35,985 nucleotides of DNA from Acidobacteriota bacterium (GTDB taxonomy: Bacteria > Acidobacteriota > Thermoanaerobaculia > Thermoanaerobaculales > Sulfomarinibacteraceae). The translations under genes were made by a program, and so were the position numbers. The stretch spans positions 1 through 35,985 of the forward strand of contig JAJDNH010000085.1 of the NCBI GenBank assembly GCA_022340775.1, read 5' to 3'. Under the pieces are notes generated by a model. It was not told the DNA's origin, ran no database searches, and worked only from the letters and a program-made list of their open reading frames with translations. The stretch's first letter is position 1. The number at the start of each line of letters is the position of its first letter. Shown here piece after piece: positions 17,764 through 24,920 of the stretch.

Positions 17764-18309
17764 TTACGAGCCCGCGCTGCGGAGGTCACGGAGGGCCTCC
17801 CAGCGGGGATCTCCTTGAGGCTCACAGTGGCAGGCGCCCGCTATGTTCCGGTTCCCGCCACAGGTGGGACAGATCCCTGCACAGTCGTCCTTGCACGTCA
17901 CCCGCATCGGCAGAGCCAACAGAATCTGCTCCGCCGCCAGCTCCTCCAGGTCGAGCTTATCGCCGGCGAGGTACACGACGTCGAGATCCTCTTCTGCGAG
18001 CTCCACATCGTCTTCACGATCGTTCAAAGCCTCCGGTCGTTCGGTGGCCAACGTGAGCTGGAACGCCTCCGTAGAGTGCCACGCGACCGGTTCGAGGCAC
18101 CGCGAGCACAGGAGGTCCCCGGAGACCGCCATCTCTCCATCGAGGTCGAATGCTTCGTCCCTGCGCCGGATCACGAGGTCGAGACGCACCCTCACCGTCT
18201 CGGCCACGACGTCCGCGTCGAGCCGTGCGGCCGATACCTCGAGCTCCTCGCTCATCGCGAGCGGCTTGGTTTCAACCGGACTGAGATCGACCTTCAACCG
18301 TCCCCCCAT
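17764..18309 (-). CDS. yceD: YceD/DUF177-family protein
   Basis: 181 residues (182 if the GTG at 18312 is used). YceD family hallmarks are LKVDLSPVE at the N-terminus, DLLCSRCLEPV in the middle, DLDVVYLAGDKLDLEELAAEQILLALPM and the CKDDCAGICPTCGGNRN zinc-type motif. The family accompanies rpmF and has been linked to 23S rRNA accumulation in bacteria and plastids. It is the first gene of the fab/rpmF operon. No Shine-Dalgarno sequence is visible, and an extended -10 lies only 9-12 nt before the start, so the transcript may be leaderless. Confidence 0.9.
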   Translation of the reverse strand: MGGRLKVDLSPVETKPLAMSEELEVSAARLDADVVAETVRVRLDLVIRRRDEAFDLDGEMAVSGDLLCSRCLEPVAWHSTEAFQLTLATERPEALNDREDDVELAEEDLDVVYLAGDKLDLEELAAEQILLALPMRVTCKDDCAGICPTCGGNRNIAGACHCEPQGDPRWEALRDLRSAGS

Positions 18310-18321
18310 CACAAGACGGGA

Positions 18322-18330
18322 AGTATAGCA
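18322..18330 (-). promoter_or_regulatory. Extended -10 promoter of the yceD-fab operon
   Basis: TGCTATACT on the minus strand is an extended -10 (TGn + TATACT). TTTCCC 17 nt further upstream is a weak -35 (3 of 6). It ends 9 nt before the GTG (18312) and 12 nt before the ATG (18309) of yceD. Confidence 0.55.
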
Positions 18331-18378
18331 CTGAAACCAGAGAGGGAAAGCCCCCCATGGGGTGGGAGGGAACGCCGG

Positions 18379-19194
18379 CTATTCGGCCAGTCGGGCGGGC
18401 GCCGGGATCGGAAGCACCGATGGACCGAGGGCAACGCCCAGCAGACCGGCACCGACCGCCCACAGCGACACCACGGCCCAGGTCGGCCCGCCGATCACGG
18501 GTACGAACCGCACACAAACGAGGGCGCCGACACCGATAAAGGTGGAGATCGCGACGGGAAGGCGGACTCTGGCGACCCTGGCAACCAGCCACCCGCCGAG
18601 CGCGGCCCCGAGCAGCGTCAGCCCGAAGGCCTTCGCCGCTACGGTCAGCAGCATCAACATCGTCAGCACCGGGACCGCTACTCCCGGCCCCAGGCTGACC
18701 GCTGCCAGCAGCGCCATAATCACGGTGACGAAGACCATCACACCCACACCCAGCACACGCAAGCCCAGACGGTTCACGGTCCACGCTCCGGTGACAACCC
18801 GCGCAGGCAGCAACGCGGCCAAGACGGTCGCCACCACAAGCCAGACGCTCGCCAGCAGGAGGTCCATACCCAGGCGAACGGTCACCGGGACTGCCGAGCC
18901 CTCCTCTGTCAACACGCCGCCGGCCAGAGACTTGATCCCGATCACTCGTCCCTGAACCCGGGCTCCGGGATCACGTTGCACGGCACCGAATACGGCAACC
19001 ACGTGCCCGCGGACGTCGGCCTTCGGACCGAGCACGACGTTCGCTCCCATCGCCACCACATCACCATCCACCCTGCCGTTGACAGTGATCGGCTCGAGCA
19101 GCGAAGCTCGGCCCGGGCTCGCCGCGGCCGGGATCGTAGTCAGAGCGACCACGGCCCCCACGACGAGCACTCCCGCTCGGCGCTTCAACGCCAC
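18379..19194 (-). CDS. Bactofilin-like (polymer-forming) N-domain fused to membrane segments
   Basis: 271 residues: signal/anchor segment (RRAGVLVVGAVVALTTIPAAAS), then about 60 residues of short beta-repeat character (ITVNGRVDGDVVAMGANVVLGPKADVRGHVVAVFGAVQRDPGARVQGRVIGI) as in bactofilin-type polymer-forming domains. Four or five hydrophobic helices follow up to the C-terminus. The start is GTG at 19194 with AGGAG upstream, overlapping the anti-sigma gene by 10 nt. Proteins of this layout often accompany ECF sigma/anti-sigma pairs. Role unknown; an envelope stress or scaffold function under the linked sigma factor is inference. Confidence 0.75.
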   Translation of the reverse strand: MALKRRAGVLVVGAVVALTTIPAAASPGRASLLEPITVNGRVDGDVVAMGANVVLGPKADVRGHVVAVFGAVQRDPGARVQGRVIGIKSLAGGVLTEEGSAVPVTVRLGMDLLLASVWLVVATVLAALLPARVVTGAWTVNRLGLRVLGVGVMVFVTVIMALLAAVSLGPGVAVPVLTMLMLLTVAAKAFGLTLLGAALGGWLVARVARVRLPVAISTFIGVGALVCVRFVPVIGGPTWAVVSLWAVGAGLLGVALGPSVLPIPAPARLAE

Positions 19195-19712
19195 CCGGCA
19201 CTCCTGCGGGCTCGGCGGGCGAACAGGCCCACCATCACGGCCCCACCAACCGCAGCAGCTACGGCAGCCAGGCGGACGGCAAAGGGAACCGAGGCGGCGG
19301 CAGCCTTCGCTACAACCACAAGGGCAACGCTCCAGTCCGCGACCGCCCGCATGATGGCTACAGGTGCTTGCCCCGCCCAGCCTGGGAACAGCCGAGCCAG
19401 CCCGATCCCAGGTACACCACCCACGATAATGGCGCCCACGGCTCCGATCAGGAGGGCGGCAGCGACCGGTAGCCAGGCCAGGAGCGGACGGCGTGGCCGC
19501 GAGCCGATCGAAGACACGATGGACTTCTGCAGCTCGCGGTCTGGCTCTGGCGGCGCCTGTGACAGCAGCCGGTGCAGACGTCGCTCAACGGCGGCGATCT
19601 CCCGACACTCGGCGCACTCTTCCAGGTGCGGCCTGCAGGCTGGGGGAAGATCCTCGACACGGCCCCCCCATCGGACCAGCTCCTCGCGCACGGTTTCGCA
19701 GGTTGCCTGCAC
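19185..19712 (-). CDS. Zinc-finger anti-sigma factor (membrane)
   Basis: 175 residues. The N-terminal cytoplasmic zf-HC2-like region has Cys5 and His29-x3-Cys33-x2-Cys36 (HLEECAEC), typical of zinc-binding anti-sigma domains. Two or three hydrophobic segments follow (about 76-103, 120-165). GTG start with GGAAGGAG 7 nt upstream. It lies 30 nt downstream of the ECF sigma gene and overlaps the next gene by 10 nt. Expected to hold the sigma factor at the membrane until a signal releases it; the signal is unknown. Confidence 0.85.
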   Translation of the reverse strand: MQATCETVREELVRWGGRVEDLPPACRPHLEECAECREIAAVERRLHRLLSQAPPEPDRELQKSIVSSIGSRPRRPLLAWLPVAAALLIGAVGAIIVGGVPGIGLARLFPGWAGQAPVAIMRAVADWSVALVVVAKAAAASVPFAVRLAAVAAAVGGAVMVGLFARRARRSAGWR

Positions 19713-19742
19713 GGCTATGCTCCTTCCACTCTCCGGCGCGGC

Positions 19743-20321
19743 CTACAAGAAGTCGGCCAACGCACCCCGTAATACGGTGTGGGCTCGAAAAAGTTTGTTC
19801 TTCACGGTTCCCAGCGGCATCGACTCGAGATCGGCGATCTCCTGATAGCTCAGCCCGGCAAAGTGACGCAGCAGGATGAGCTCCCGGTACTCGGGCCGCA
19901 GGCCCTCGATGGCAGTCCGGAGCGCACCCGCCAGCGCTACGTTCTCGAAGTGGCCGAGGGGATCCTTCCCCAGGTCCGCCACCGCGACCTGCACCGGCTG
20001 CCCCTCCCTGTCCTCACCCTCCAACGACGTCGTCGCGAGTCGGCGCCGCCGTAGGTGATCGACGCCCAGGTTGTGGGCAATGCGGAACAGCCAGGTCGAG
20101 AAGCGGTACGCAGGATCGAAGCGATCGAGCGCGCCCCAGACCCTCAGGAACGTCTCCTGGGTGAGATCGCGGGCGACCTCAATATCTCCCACCAGCTGCG
20201 CCAAGAACCCGGTCACACGTCTCTGGTAGCGCGTCACCAGGGAGGTGACGGCAGCCTGGTCGCCTTCCAGGGCGAGGCTCACGAGGAGCTCGTCGGGGGG
20301 AGCGGTCCGCGCCTCAGTCAC
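19743..20321 (-). CDS. ECF-family RNA polymerase sigma factor
   Basis: 192 residues from a GTG start. Region 2 is clear (FLAQLVGDIEVARDLTQETFLRVWGALDRFDPAYRFSTWLFRIAHNLGVDHLRR), as is region 4 (LRPEYRELILLRHFAGLSYQEIADLESMPLGTVKNKLFRAHTVLR). Upstream in-frame sequence to 20543 is not homologous and runs through the divergent promoter region, so GTG 20321 is preferred. No Shine-Dalgarno; TATGAT ends 9 nt before the GTG. It is first of a three-gene unit with an anti-sigma factor and a bactofilin-like membrane protein. Regulon unknown. Confidence 0.92.
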   Translation of the reverse strand: MTEARTAPPDELLVSLALEGDQAAVTSLVTRYQRRVTGFLAQLVGDIEVARDLTQETFLRVWGALDRFDPAYRFSTWLFRIAHNLGVDHLRRRRLATTSLEGEDREGQPVQVAVADLGKDPLGHFENVALAGALRTAIEGLRPEYRELILLRHFAGLSYQEIADLESMPLGTVKNKLFRAHTVLRGALADFL

Positions 20322-20330
20322 GGCCGGGCC

Positions 20331-20336
20331 ATCATA
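20331..20336 (-). promoter_or_regulatory. -10 box of the ECF sigma operon, start-proximal
   Basis: TATGAT on the minus strand (5 of 6 matches to TATAAT), 9 nt before the GTG start of the sigma gene. No good -35 is visible at 17 nt. Consistent with a leaderless or near-leaderless transcript. Confidence 0.4.
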
Positions 20337-20384
20337 CAGGCATCCTCGAGGAGTGGAGGGACCTGGGAGCTGCCGGTCGCTCAG

Positions 20385-20413
20385 TTGTGGCACGCGTGAG
20401 TTCCGGCTAGACT
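20385..20413 (+). promoter_or_regulatory. Promoter of the VWFA-related gene
   Basis: TTGTGG (20385-20390), 17-nt spacer, TAGACT (20408-20413), followed 20 nt later by the ATG at 20434 with GGAGG (20420-20424) in between. It is divergent from the ECF sigma gene. Confidence 0.45.
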
Positions 20414-20433
20414 GCGCCCGGAGGCTTGTCGAT

Positions 20434-22179
20434 ATGCGACTCCGTATGCTTGTGTGGCCCCTGGTGCTGCTCCTGACCACCCCCGTTATTGCCTTGGCGG
20501 GCGCAAAGAAAACGCCGACTCCGCGGCCGATCGGCGGGCTCACATTCTCCGACAGCTACCAGCTCACGGTTGTCAACATCGATGCATTCGTCACCGACAA
20601 GAAAGGCAACCCCATTGAAGGCCTGACCAAGGACGACTTCAAGATCTACCAGGACGGCACCGAGCGGGAGATCACCAACTTCGTGGAATACACCCACGAC
20701 GTCTACCGGACCTTGTTTGCCACCCCAACTCCGGGCCTGGAGGTCCCAAAACCCACCCCGACTCCCGGGCCGGGAGAGGTCAGCCGGGCCGACATCAAGC
20801 CGATCTTCATGATGATCTATGTGGACAACCTCAACCTGCGCCCGCTCGACCGCAACCGGGTCCTGCGGCAGCTGCGCGAGTTCGTCCGCGACAACCTGCA
20901 GCCACCGATGCAGATGATGGTGGTGCGGTTCGACAGGTCGCTGAAGATCGTGCAACCGTTCACGACCGACCCGGGTGAGGTCCAGAACGCCCTTCGCAGC
21001 ATGCGCATGTCAACCGGAGGCAGGAAGACCCGCGACAACGATCGCCGGGATGTCATCGACATGATGCGCAAGGCCCAGGACCAGGAAAACGCCTCCGGCT
21101 CTGGCATCACGGGAACTCAAGGCAATTACGGCCGCGCCTACCAGCTCATGAAATCGTACGCCAACGAGGAAGCGAACAACCTCGCCTTCACCATCGGCTC
21201 ATTGCGCGAGGCCATTTCGATGCTCGCCGGGCTGCCGGGCCGCAAGTCCATCCTGTACGTATCGGACGGGCTTCAGATGATCCCAGGCATCGACCTCTTC
21301 TACGAGTACTCGAGCATCTATCACGACACCAGCATTCTCAGCCTGACAACCCGCTATGACCGCACCGACCTGTTCAAGTCCCTGGTGTCCTCCGCAAGCT
21401 CGCAGGGCGTGGCCTTCTACACCGTCGGTGCGCAAGGCCTCCAGGTTGTCGGCTCGGGCACGGCGGAGAGCCGATACGCCCAAGACCCACTGTCCTCGAC
21501 GGTTGGCACGAGCTCCTACAACGACTCGTTGCACTACATGGCGGACTCCACCGGCGGCCGCGCGATCGTCAACACCAACAACTTCTCCGCCGGCTTCAAG
21601 ACAATCGGACACGACCTCTACAACTACTACTCCCTTGGGTACAGCCTGACCTCAGCGGGCCAAGACAAGATCCACACGATTAAGGTCGAGCTCACGAACC
21701 ATCCAGAGTACACGCTGCGCTACCGCCGGCGGTTCGTCGAGAAGTCACGCGAGTCGCAGGTCCAGGACAGAGTGATGGCGTCGCTCATCACTCCGGTAGA
21801 CGACAACCCGATGGACATCGACATCGCGACCGGCACGCCGTCGCCGGCAACCAACGAGTGGTGGACGGTGCCGTTGCACATCTCCTTCCCGCTCGACAAG
21901 GTCGCCTTGCTCCCGGAAGGCCACGACTACGTTGGCCGCGTCATCGTGTTCGTGGCAGCGCGAGACCCGGACGGCAAGCAGTCCGATATCCAGCGCCAGG
22001 AGCACGAGGTGCGGATCCCGGCCGCCGACTACGACGCGGCAAAGAAGCAGCGGTTCGGTGTCGACCTCAGCATGCTGATGGCTTCCGGTACCTACCGGGT
22101 GGGCGTCGGCCTGCTCGACGAGGTGACCCAACAGGCCTCCTACCAGACCGTTGCCACCAGCGTCGCACCGACTCGGTAG
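20434..22179 (+). CDS. Secreted VWFA-related domain protein (Acidobacteriota type)
   Basis: 581 residues. Signal peptide (MLVWPLVLLLTTPVIALAGA), a TPTPRP linker, then a module like the VWFA-related Acidobacterial domain: VNIDAFVTDKKGNPIEGLTKDDFKIYQDGTEREITNF, followed by a von Willebrand A-like fold (about 124-380: IFMMIYVDNLNL, LAGLPGRKSILYVSDGLQMIPG, YHDTS). The metal-binding DxSxS motif is replaced by Asp131-Asn-Leu-Asn-Leu135. The C-terminal ~150 residues resemble a beta-sandwich (YSLGYSLTSAGQDKIHTIKVEL, RVIVFVAARDPDGK). GGAGG 9 nt before the ATG fixes the start over an upstream open frame. Function unknown; the family is strongly expanded in Acidobacteriota. Confidence 0.88.
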   Translation: MRLRMLVWPLVLLLTTPVIALAGAKKTPTPRPIGGLTFSDSYQLTVVNIDAFVTDKKGNPIEGLTKDDFKIYQDGTEREITNFVEYTHDVYRTLFATPTPGLEVPKPTPTPGPGEVSRADIKPIFMMIYVDNLNLRPLDRNRVLRQLREFVRDNLQPPMQMMVVRFDRSLKIVQPFTTDPGEVQNALRSMRMSTGGRKTRDNDRRDVIDMMRKAQDQENASGSGITGTQGNYGRAYQLMKSYANEEANNLAFTIGSLREAISMLAGLPGRKSILYVSDGLQMIPGIDLFYEYSSIYHDTSILSLTTRYDRTDLFKSLVSSASSQGVAFYTVGAQGLQVVGSGTAESRYAQDPLSSTVGTSSYNDSLHYMADSTGGRAIVNTNNFSAGFKTIGHDLYNYYSLGYSLTSAGQDKIHTIKVELTNHPEYTLRYRRRFVEKSRESQVQDRVMASLITPVDDNPMDIDIATGTPSPATNEWWTVPLHISFPLDKVALLPEGHDYVGRVIVFVAARDPDGKQSDIQRQEHEVRIPAADYDAAKKQRFGVDLSMLMASGTYRVGVGLLDEVTQQASYQTVATSVAPTR

Positions 22180-22223
22180 CCGGGGCGTGGCGGAGCGGCC
22201 CCCTCGGCCCTACGGGCTGATTC

Positions 22224-24701
22224 CTACTGAGCGCCTTGGGTGAGCTGCTGCAGCATCCGCTGGAGCATCGGCTGGTTCGGATCGATCTCGAGTGACCGCC
22301 TGATCTCGGTAACTGCGGTGGCGGCGTCGCCCGCACACGCCGCGGCCGTACCGTAGAAGGCATGGATCGGCCCGCTGTTGGGGAACTTTGCCGCCGCTTC
22401 ACGCCCGACCTCGACAGCCTCGGGGCACTTCTTCAGGCGGATCTTGGCCACAATGAGGTGCCCCCAGAACTGCTCATGCTCGGGATACTTCTTGACCGCC
22501 TTCTCGAGCAGCGCCTCGGCCCGCTCCTCCAGACCCAGCCGCTCATAGTCGGCCGCAGCGCGGTCCAGTGTCCGGTCCCGGTCACGCAGGCCCTTGTCGG
22601 CGGCGATCCACAGCTCGCGGTCCGCGTCGTCGTAGCGCTTCTGCTCCATGTACATCCGGCGCAGGTTGAAATGCGGACCCGGGCCCTCCGGGTTGAGGGC
22701 CATCGCGCGCTCGAGGAGCTTCTTGGCCTCGGCGTACTTCTTCTGGTTGAGCTTGATCACGGCCAGGTTGTTGATTTCCCCGTAGGTGGCCGTGGCATCG
22801 ATATCGGGCTCGGCGACGACAGGTGTCGGCGTCGCGGCCGGCGTCTCCACAGGAGCCGGCGACGGCGTTTCCCTCGCCGCCTCTCCCGCCGACACCAACG
22901 GCTGGTCGCCCCCGCCACTCAGGTAGCCGAGCGACTTCATCTTGGCGATGTACTCTGGGCTGACGGGGGCACGTTCGTTGCCGCCGGTCTGGTACGACGA
23001 CGGTGGCACCAGGGGGCCGTAGTCGATCGCCTTCAACGCCGTCTTCGGGGTACCTGGAAGAGGTGTGCCCCGCCAGTGCTCGTCGGCTGGTATCCCGATG
23101 ATGGCGGCAATCGTCGGCGCCACGTCGTACACCGACTTCCACTCCTTGACACGGCCCAGGCGCTTGACACCCTTGCCTGCCAGGAGGTAGACGGCGGGCT
23201 GCTTGTGCCACAGCGGCGCGGTCGGTCCGGCCGTCCCGGACAGCCCCCGGGGCCGGTCCTTGCCCCACTTGAAGCCGTGATCGGAGAGGATCATCACCGT
23301 GTACTCGTCGAGCGGACACGCGTCCACCACACGACCGATCCAACGGTCGATGATCTGGAAGTAGCGCGGGACCGACGCCGCCAGCACCGCCGCCTTGCCC
23401 GGATCGACGTTGAGGGTCGGCGGCGGCATGTACGGCGCCATGATGTGACCGATCTCGTCGGTTCCCTCGATGTAGACCATGAGCAGGTCCGGACGGTCTG
23501 CCGCCAGCATCAGCGCCGAGCCGAAGTAGAGGCGGGTCGCGATCAGCGTACGGCGAAAGCCGTCGACCGGGTCGTCCCAGCCTTGGCCCGAGTCGACCGC
23601 CGCCTGATAGGACGCCTCGGGGATGTTGATGAAGTAGCGAACGGTCTTCCAGTCGGTTTCCTTCTCCGCCCGGTTCCGCAGTTGGACGAACTTCTGCTCC
23701 TCGTCGGGGGGCGAGACCAGGTCCTTTTCCTCGGTCGTGAAGCCCTCCGTCGCCATGCCCCTGGTCAGGCTGTAGTACAGCCGGTCCGAGATCATCACAC
23801 CGTCCAGTCGCTCGGCCGGCCAGGTCGCCCACCATGCGATCACGTCGCTGGTCTTGCCAAGCGCTGACGACAGGTTCCAGACCGCCGGCACCTTGCGCTG
23901 GTGGCTGGTGGTCGGCACGATCTGGCCCGTCTTGGGGTCCCGCTGGACAAAGTCCAGGATCCCGTGCTCCTCCGGGGGGTAGCCGGTAGCCATGGTGGTC
24001 CAGATCAGGGGCGACAGCATGGGGACTAGGGTCTTCATCTCGCCCCAGGTTCCACTCTGCATCAACCGGCCCAGGTTGGGCATCAGGCCCTCGCGCACGT
24101 AGGGGAGAACGTGGTCCCAGCCGACCCCGTCGAGGCCGATGAGGACGAGCTTGCGGTGGACCACGGGAAGCCGGTCGCGGACCTTCCCGAGCAGGAACCC
24201 CCGCACCGCCCCGGCATCCGGTTCGAGCTTGACCGAGATGTCACCGAGCGGCACGCTCACGGCCTCGCCCACCGCGGCGCGTAGGCCCGCCGTCGGATCC
24301 TGCGGACACTCCGCCGGCGCCGCACCGGGGACAAAGCACCCGAGCGGGATCGTCGCGAGGTACTTCCGCATCGGCTCACGGGCCGCGGCCAGCAGCCCTT
24401 CGCGAGGGGTCGCTGCCGGCGCCAGCCGCCACCGGCCCACCGCGGGCCGAACGGCCAGCGAGACTCCGATCCGTACCCCTTCCCGGGAGGCGCCGTCGAG
24501 GGTGCCGCCGATCTTCCCGCCTGCGACCCGCTGAAACCGCCACCGCGGCATCCAGGCCGGACCACGAGCAGGCACCAGGAGGGTTCCATCCGAGGCCGAC
24601 CAGCCGAGCAGCGCCCCGTCGGCGCTCACCCACGCGCACGTCACCCACAGGGCGGCCGCCAGGGCGGCCGCGGCGATCAGCAGAAGCACAACCTTGCGCA
24701 T
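22224..24701 (-). CDS. Membrane-anchored alkaline-phosphatase-superfamily enzyme with TPR tail
   Basis: 825 residues. N-terminal anchor (VVLLLIAAAALAAALWVTCAWV). An extracytoplasmic region of ~150 residues (LVPARGPAW, VSLAVRPAVGRWRL, PLGDISVKL) loosely recalls SPFH-like domains. Then a type I phosphodiesterase/nucleotide-pyrophosphatase domain: metal ligand Asp191 (IGLDGVGWD), nucleophile Thr235 (SPLIWTTMATG), GTDEIGH, LSDHGF and WHKQPAVYLLAGKG. A Pro/Thr/Ala linker (about 610-640) leads to TPR repeats (EINNLAVIKLNQKKYAEAKKLLERAMALNPEGPG onward). Substrate unknown. No Shine-Dalgarno; TAGACT ends 6 nt before the ATG. Confidence 0.87.
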   Translation of the reverse strand: MRKVVLLLIAAAALAAALWVTCAWVSADGALLGWSASDGTLLVPARGPAWMPRWRFQRVAGGKIGGTLDGASREGVRIGVSLAVRPAVGRWRLAPAATPREGLLAAAREPMRKYLATIPLGCFVPGAAPAECPQDPTAGLRAAVGEAVSVPLGDISVKLEPDAGAVRGFLLGKVRDRLPVVHRKLVLIGLDGVGWDHVLPYVREGLMPNLGRLMQSGTWGEMKTLVPMLSPLIWTTMATGYPPEEHGILDFVQRDPKTGQIVPTTSHQRKVPAVWNLSSALGKTSDVIAWWATWPAERLDGVMISDRLYYSLTRGMATEGFTTEEKDLVSPPDEEQKFVQLRNRAEKETDWKTVRYFINIPEASYQAAVDSGQGWDDPVDGFRRTLIATRLYFGSALMLAADRPDLLMVYIEGTDEIGHIMAPYMPPPTLNVDPGKAAVLAASVPRYFQIIDRWIGRVVDACPLDEYTVMILSDHGFKWGKDRPRGLSGTAGPTAPLWHKQPAVYLLAGKGVKRLGRVKEWKSVYDVAPTIAAIIGIPADEHWRGTPLPGTPKTALKAIDYGPLVPPSSYQTGGNERAPVSPEYIAKMKSLGYLSGGGDQPLVSAGEAARETPSPAPVETPAATPTPVVAEPDIDATATYGEINNLAVIKLNQKKYAEAKKLLERAMALNPEGPGPHFNLRRMYMEQKRYDDADRELWIAADKGLRDRDRTLDRAAADYERLGLEERAEALLEKAVKKYPEHEQFWGHLIVAKIRLKKCPEAVEVGREAAAKFPNSGPIHAFYGTAAACAGDAATAVTEIRRSLEIDPNQPMLQRMLQQLTQGAQ

Positions 24702-24707
24702 CCGCGA

Positions 24708-24713
24708 AGTCTA
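24708..24713 (-). promoter_or_regulatory. -10 box immediately before the phosphodiesterase/TPR gene
   Basis: TAGACT on the minus strand with 6 nt (TCGCGG) to the ATG at 24701, the spacing described for leaderless genes. It is the same hexamer as in the VWFA gene promoter. No clear -35. Confidence 0.4.
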
Positions 24714-24871
24714 CCACCGAAACTCAGCGCCTCCCGACCGTGTGTCAGAGGCGCAGTCTGCAAGGCCCGAAGCGTTCGTGAGCGATCGCCGCGAGAGCAG
24801 CGAAACGCGAAGAGAACGGCGACGGCTGGCGTATCGCTGCTCGCAGTAGATCGCGAGCGAATGATCCGGGC

Positions 24872-24900
24872 AAAAAAAGGGGCGGCCCGAGGGCCGCCCC
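24872..24900 (-). terminator. Intrinsic terminator of the TonB-dependent receptor gene
   Basis: On the minus strand GGGGCGGCC-CTCG-GGCCGCCCC (9-10 bp GC stem, 24879-24900) followed by seven T (24872-24878), starting 20 nt after the receptor stop codon. Confidence 0.92.
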
Positions 24901-24920
24901 CAACGATCAGAGTGATCTGA

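Noticed and set aside
18352-18361. CCCCATGGGG palindrome as terminator of the sigma/anti-sigma/bactofilin-like operon
   Set aside because: Short stem with no loop and no adequate T-tract on the minus strand.
17536-19845. 769-residue plus-strand ORF across rpmF, yceD and the bactofilin-like gene
   Set aside because: Runs opposite four recognised genes; composition (His/Arg/Gln-rich) is that of a high-GC shadow frame.
22362-23867. 501-residue plus-strand ORF opposite the phosphodiesterase/TPR gene
   Set aside because: Shadow of the conserved hydrolase domain; no family resemblance.
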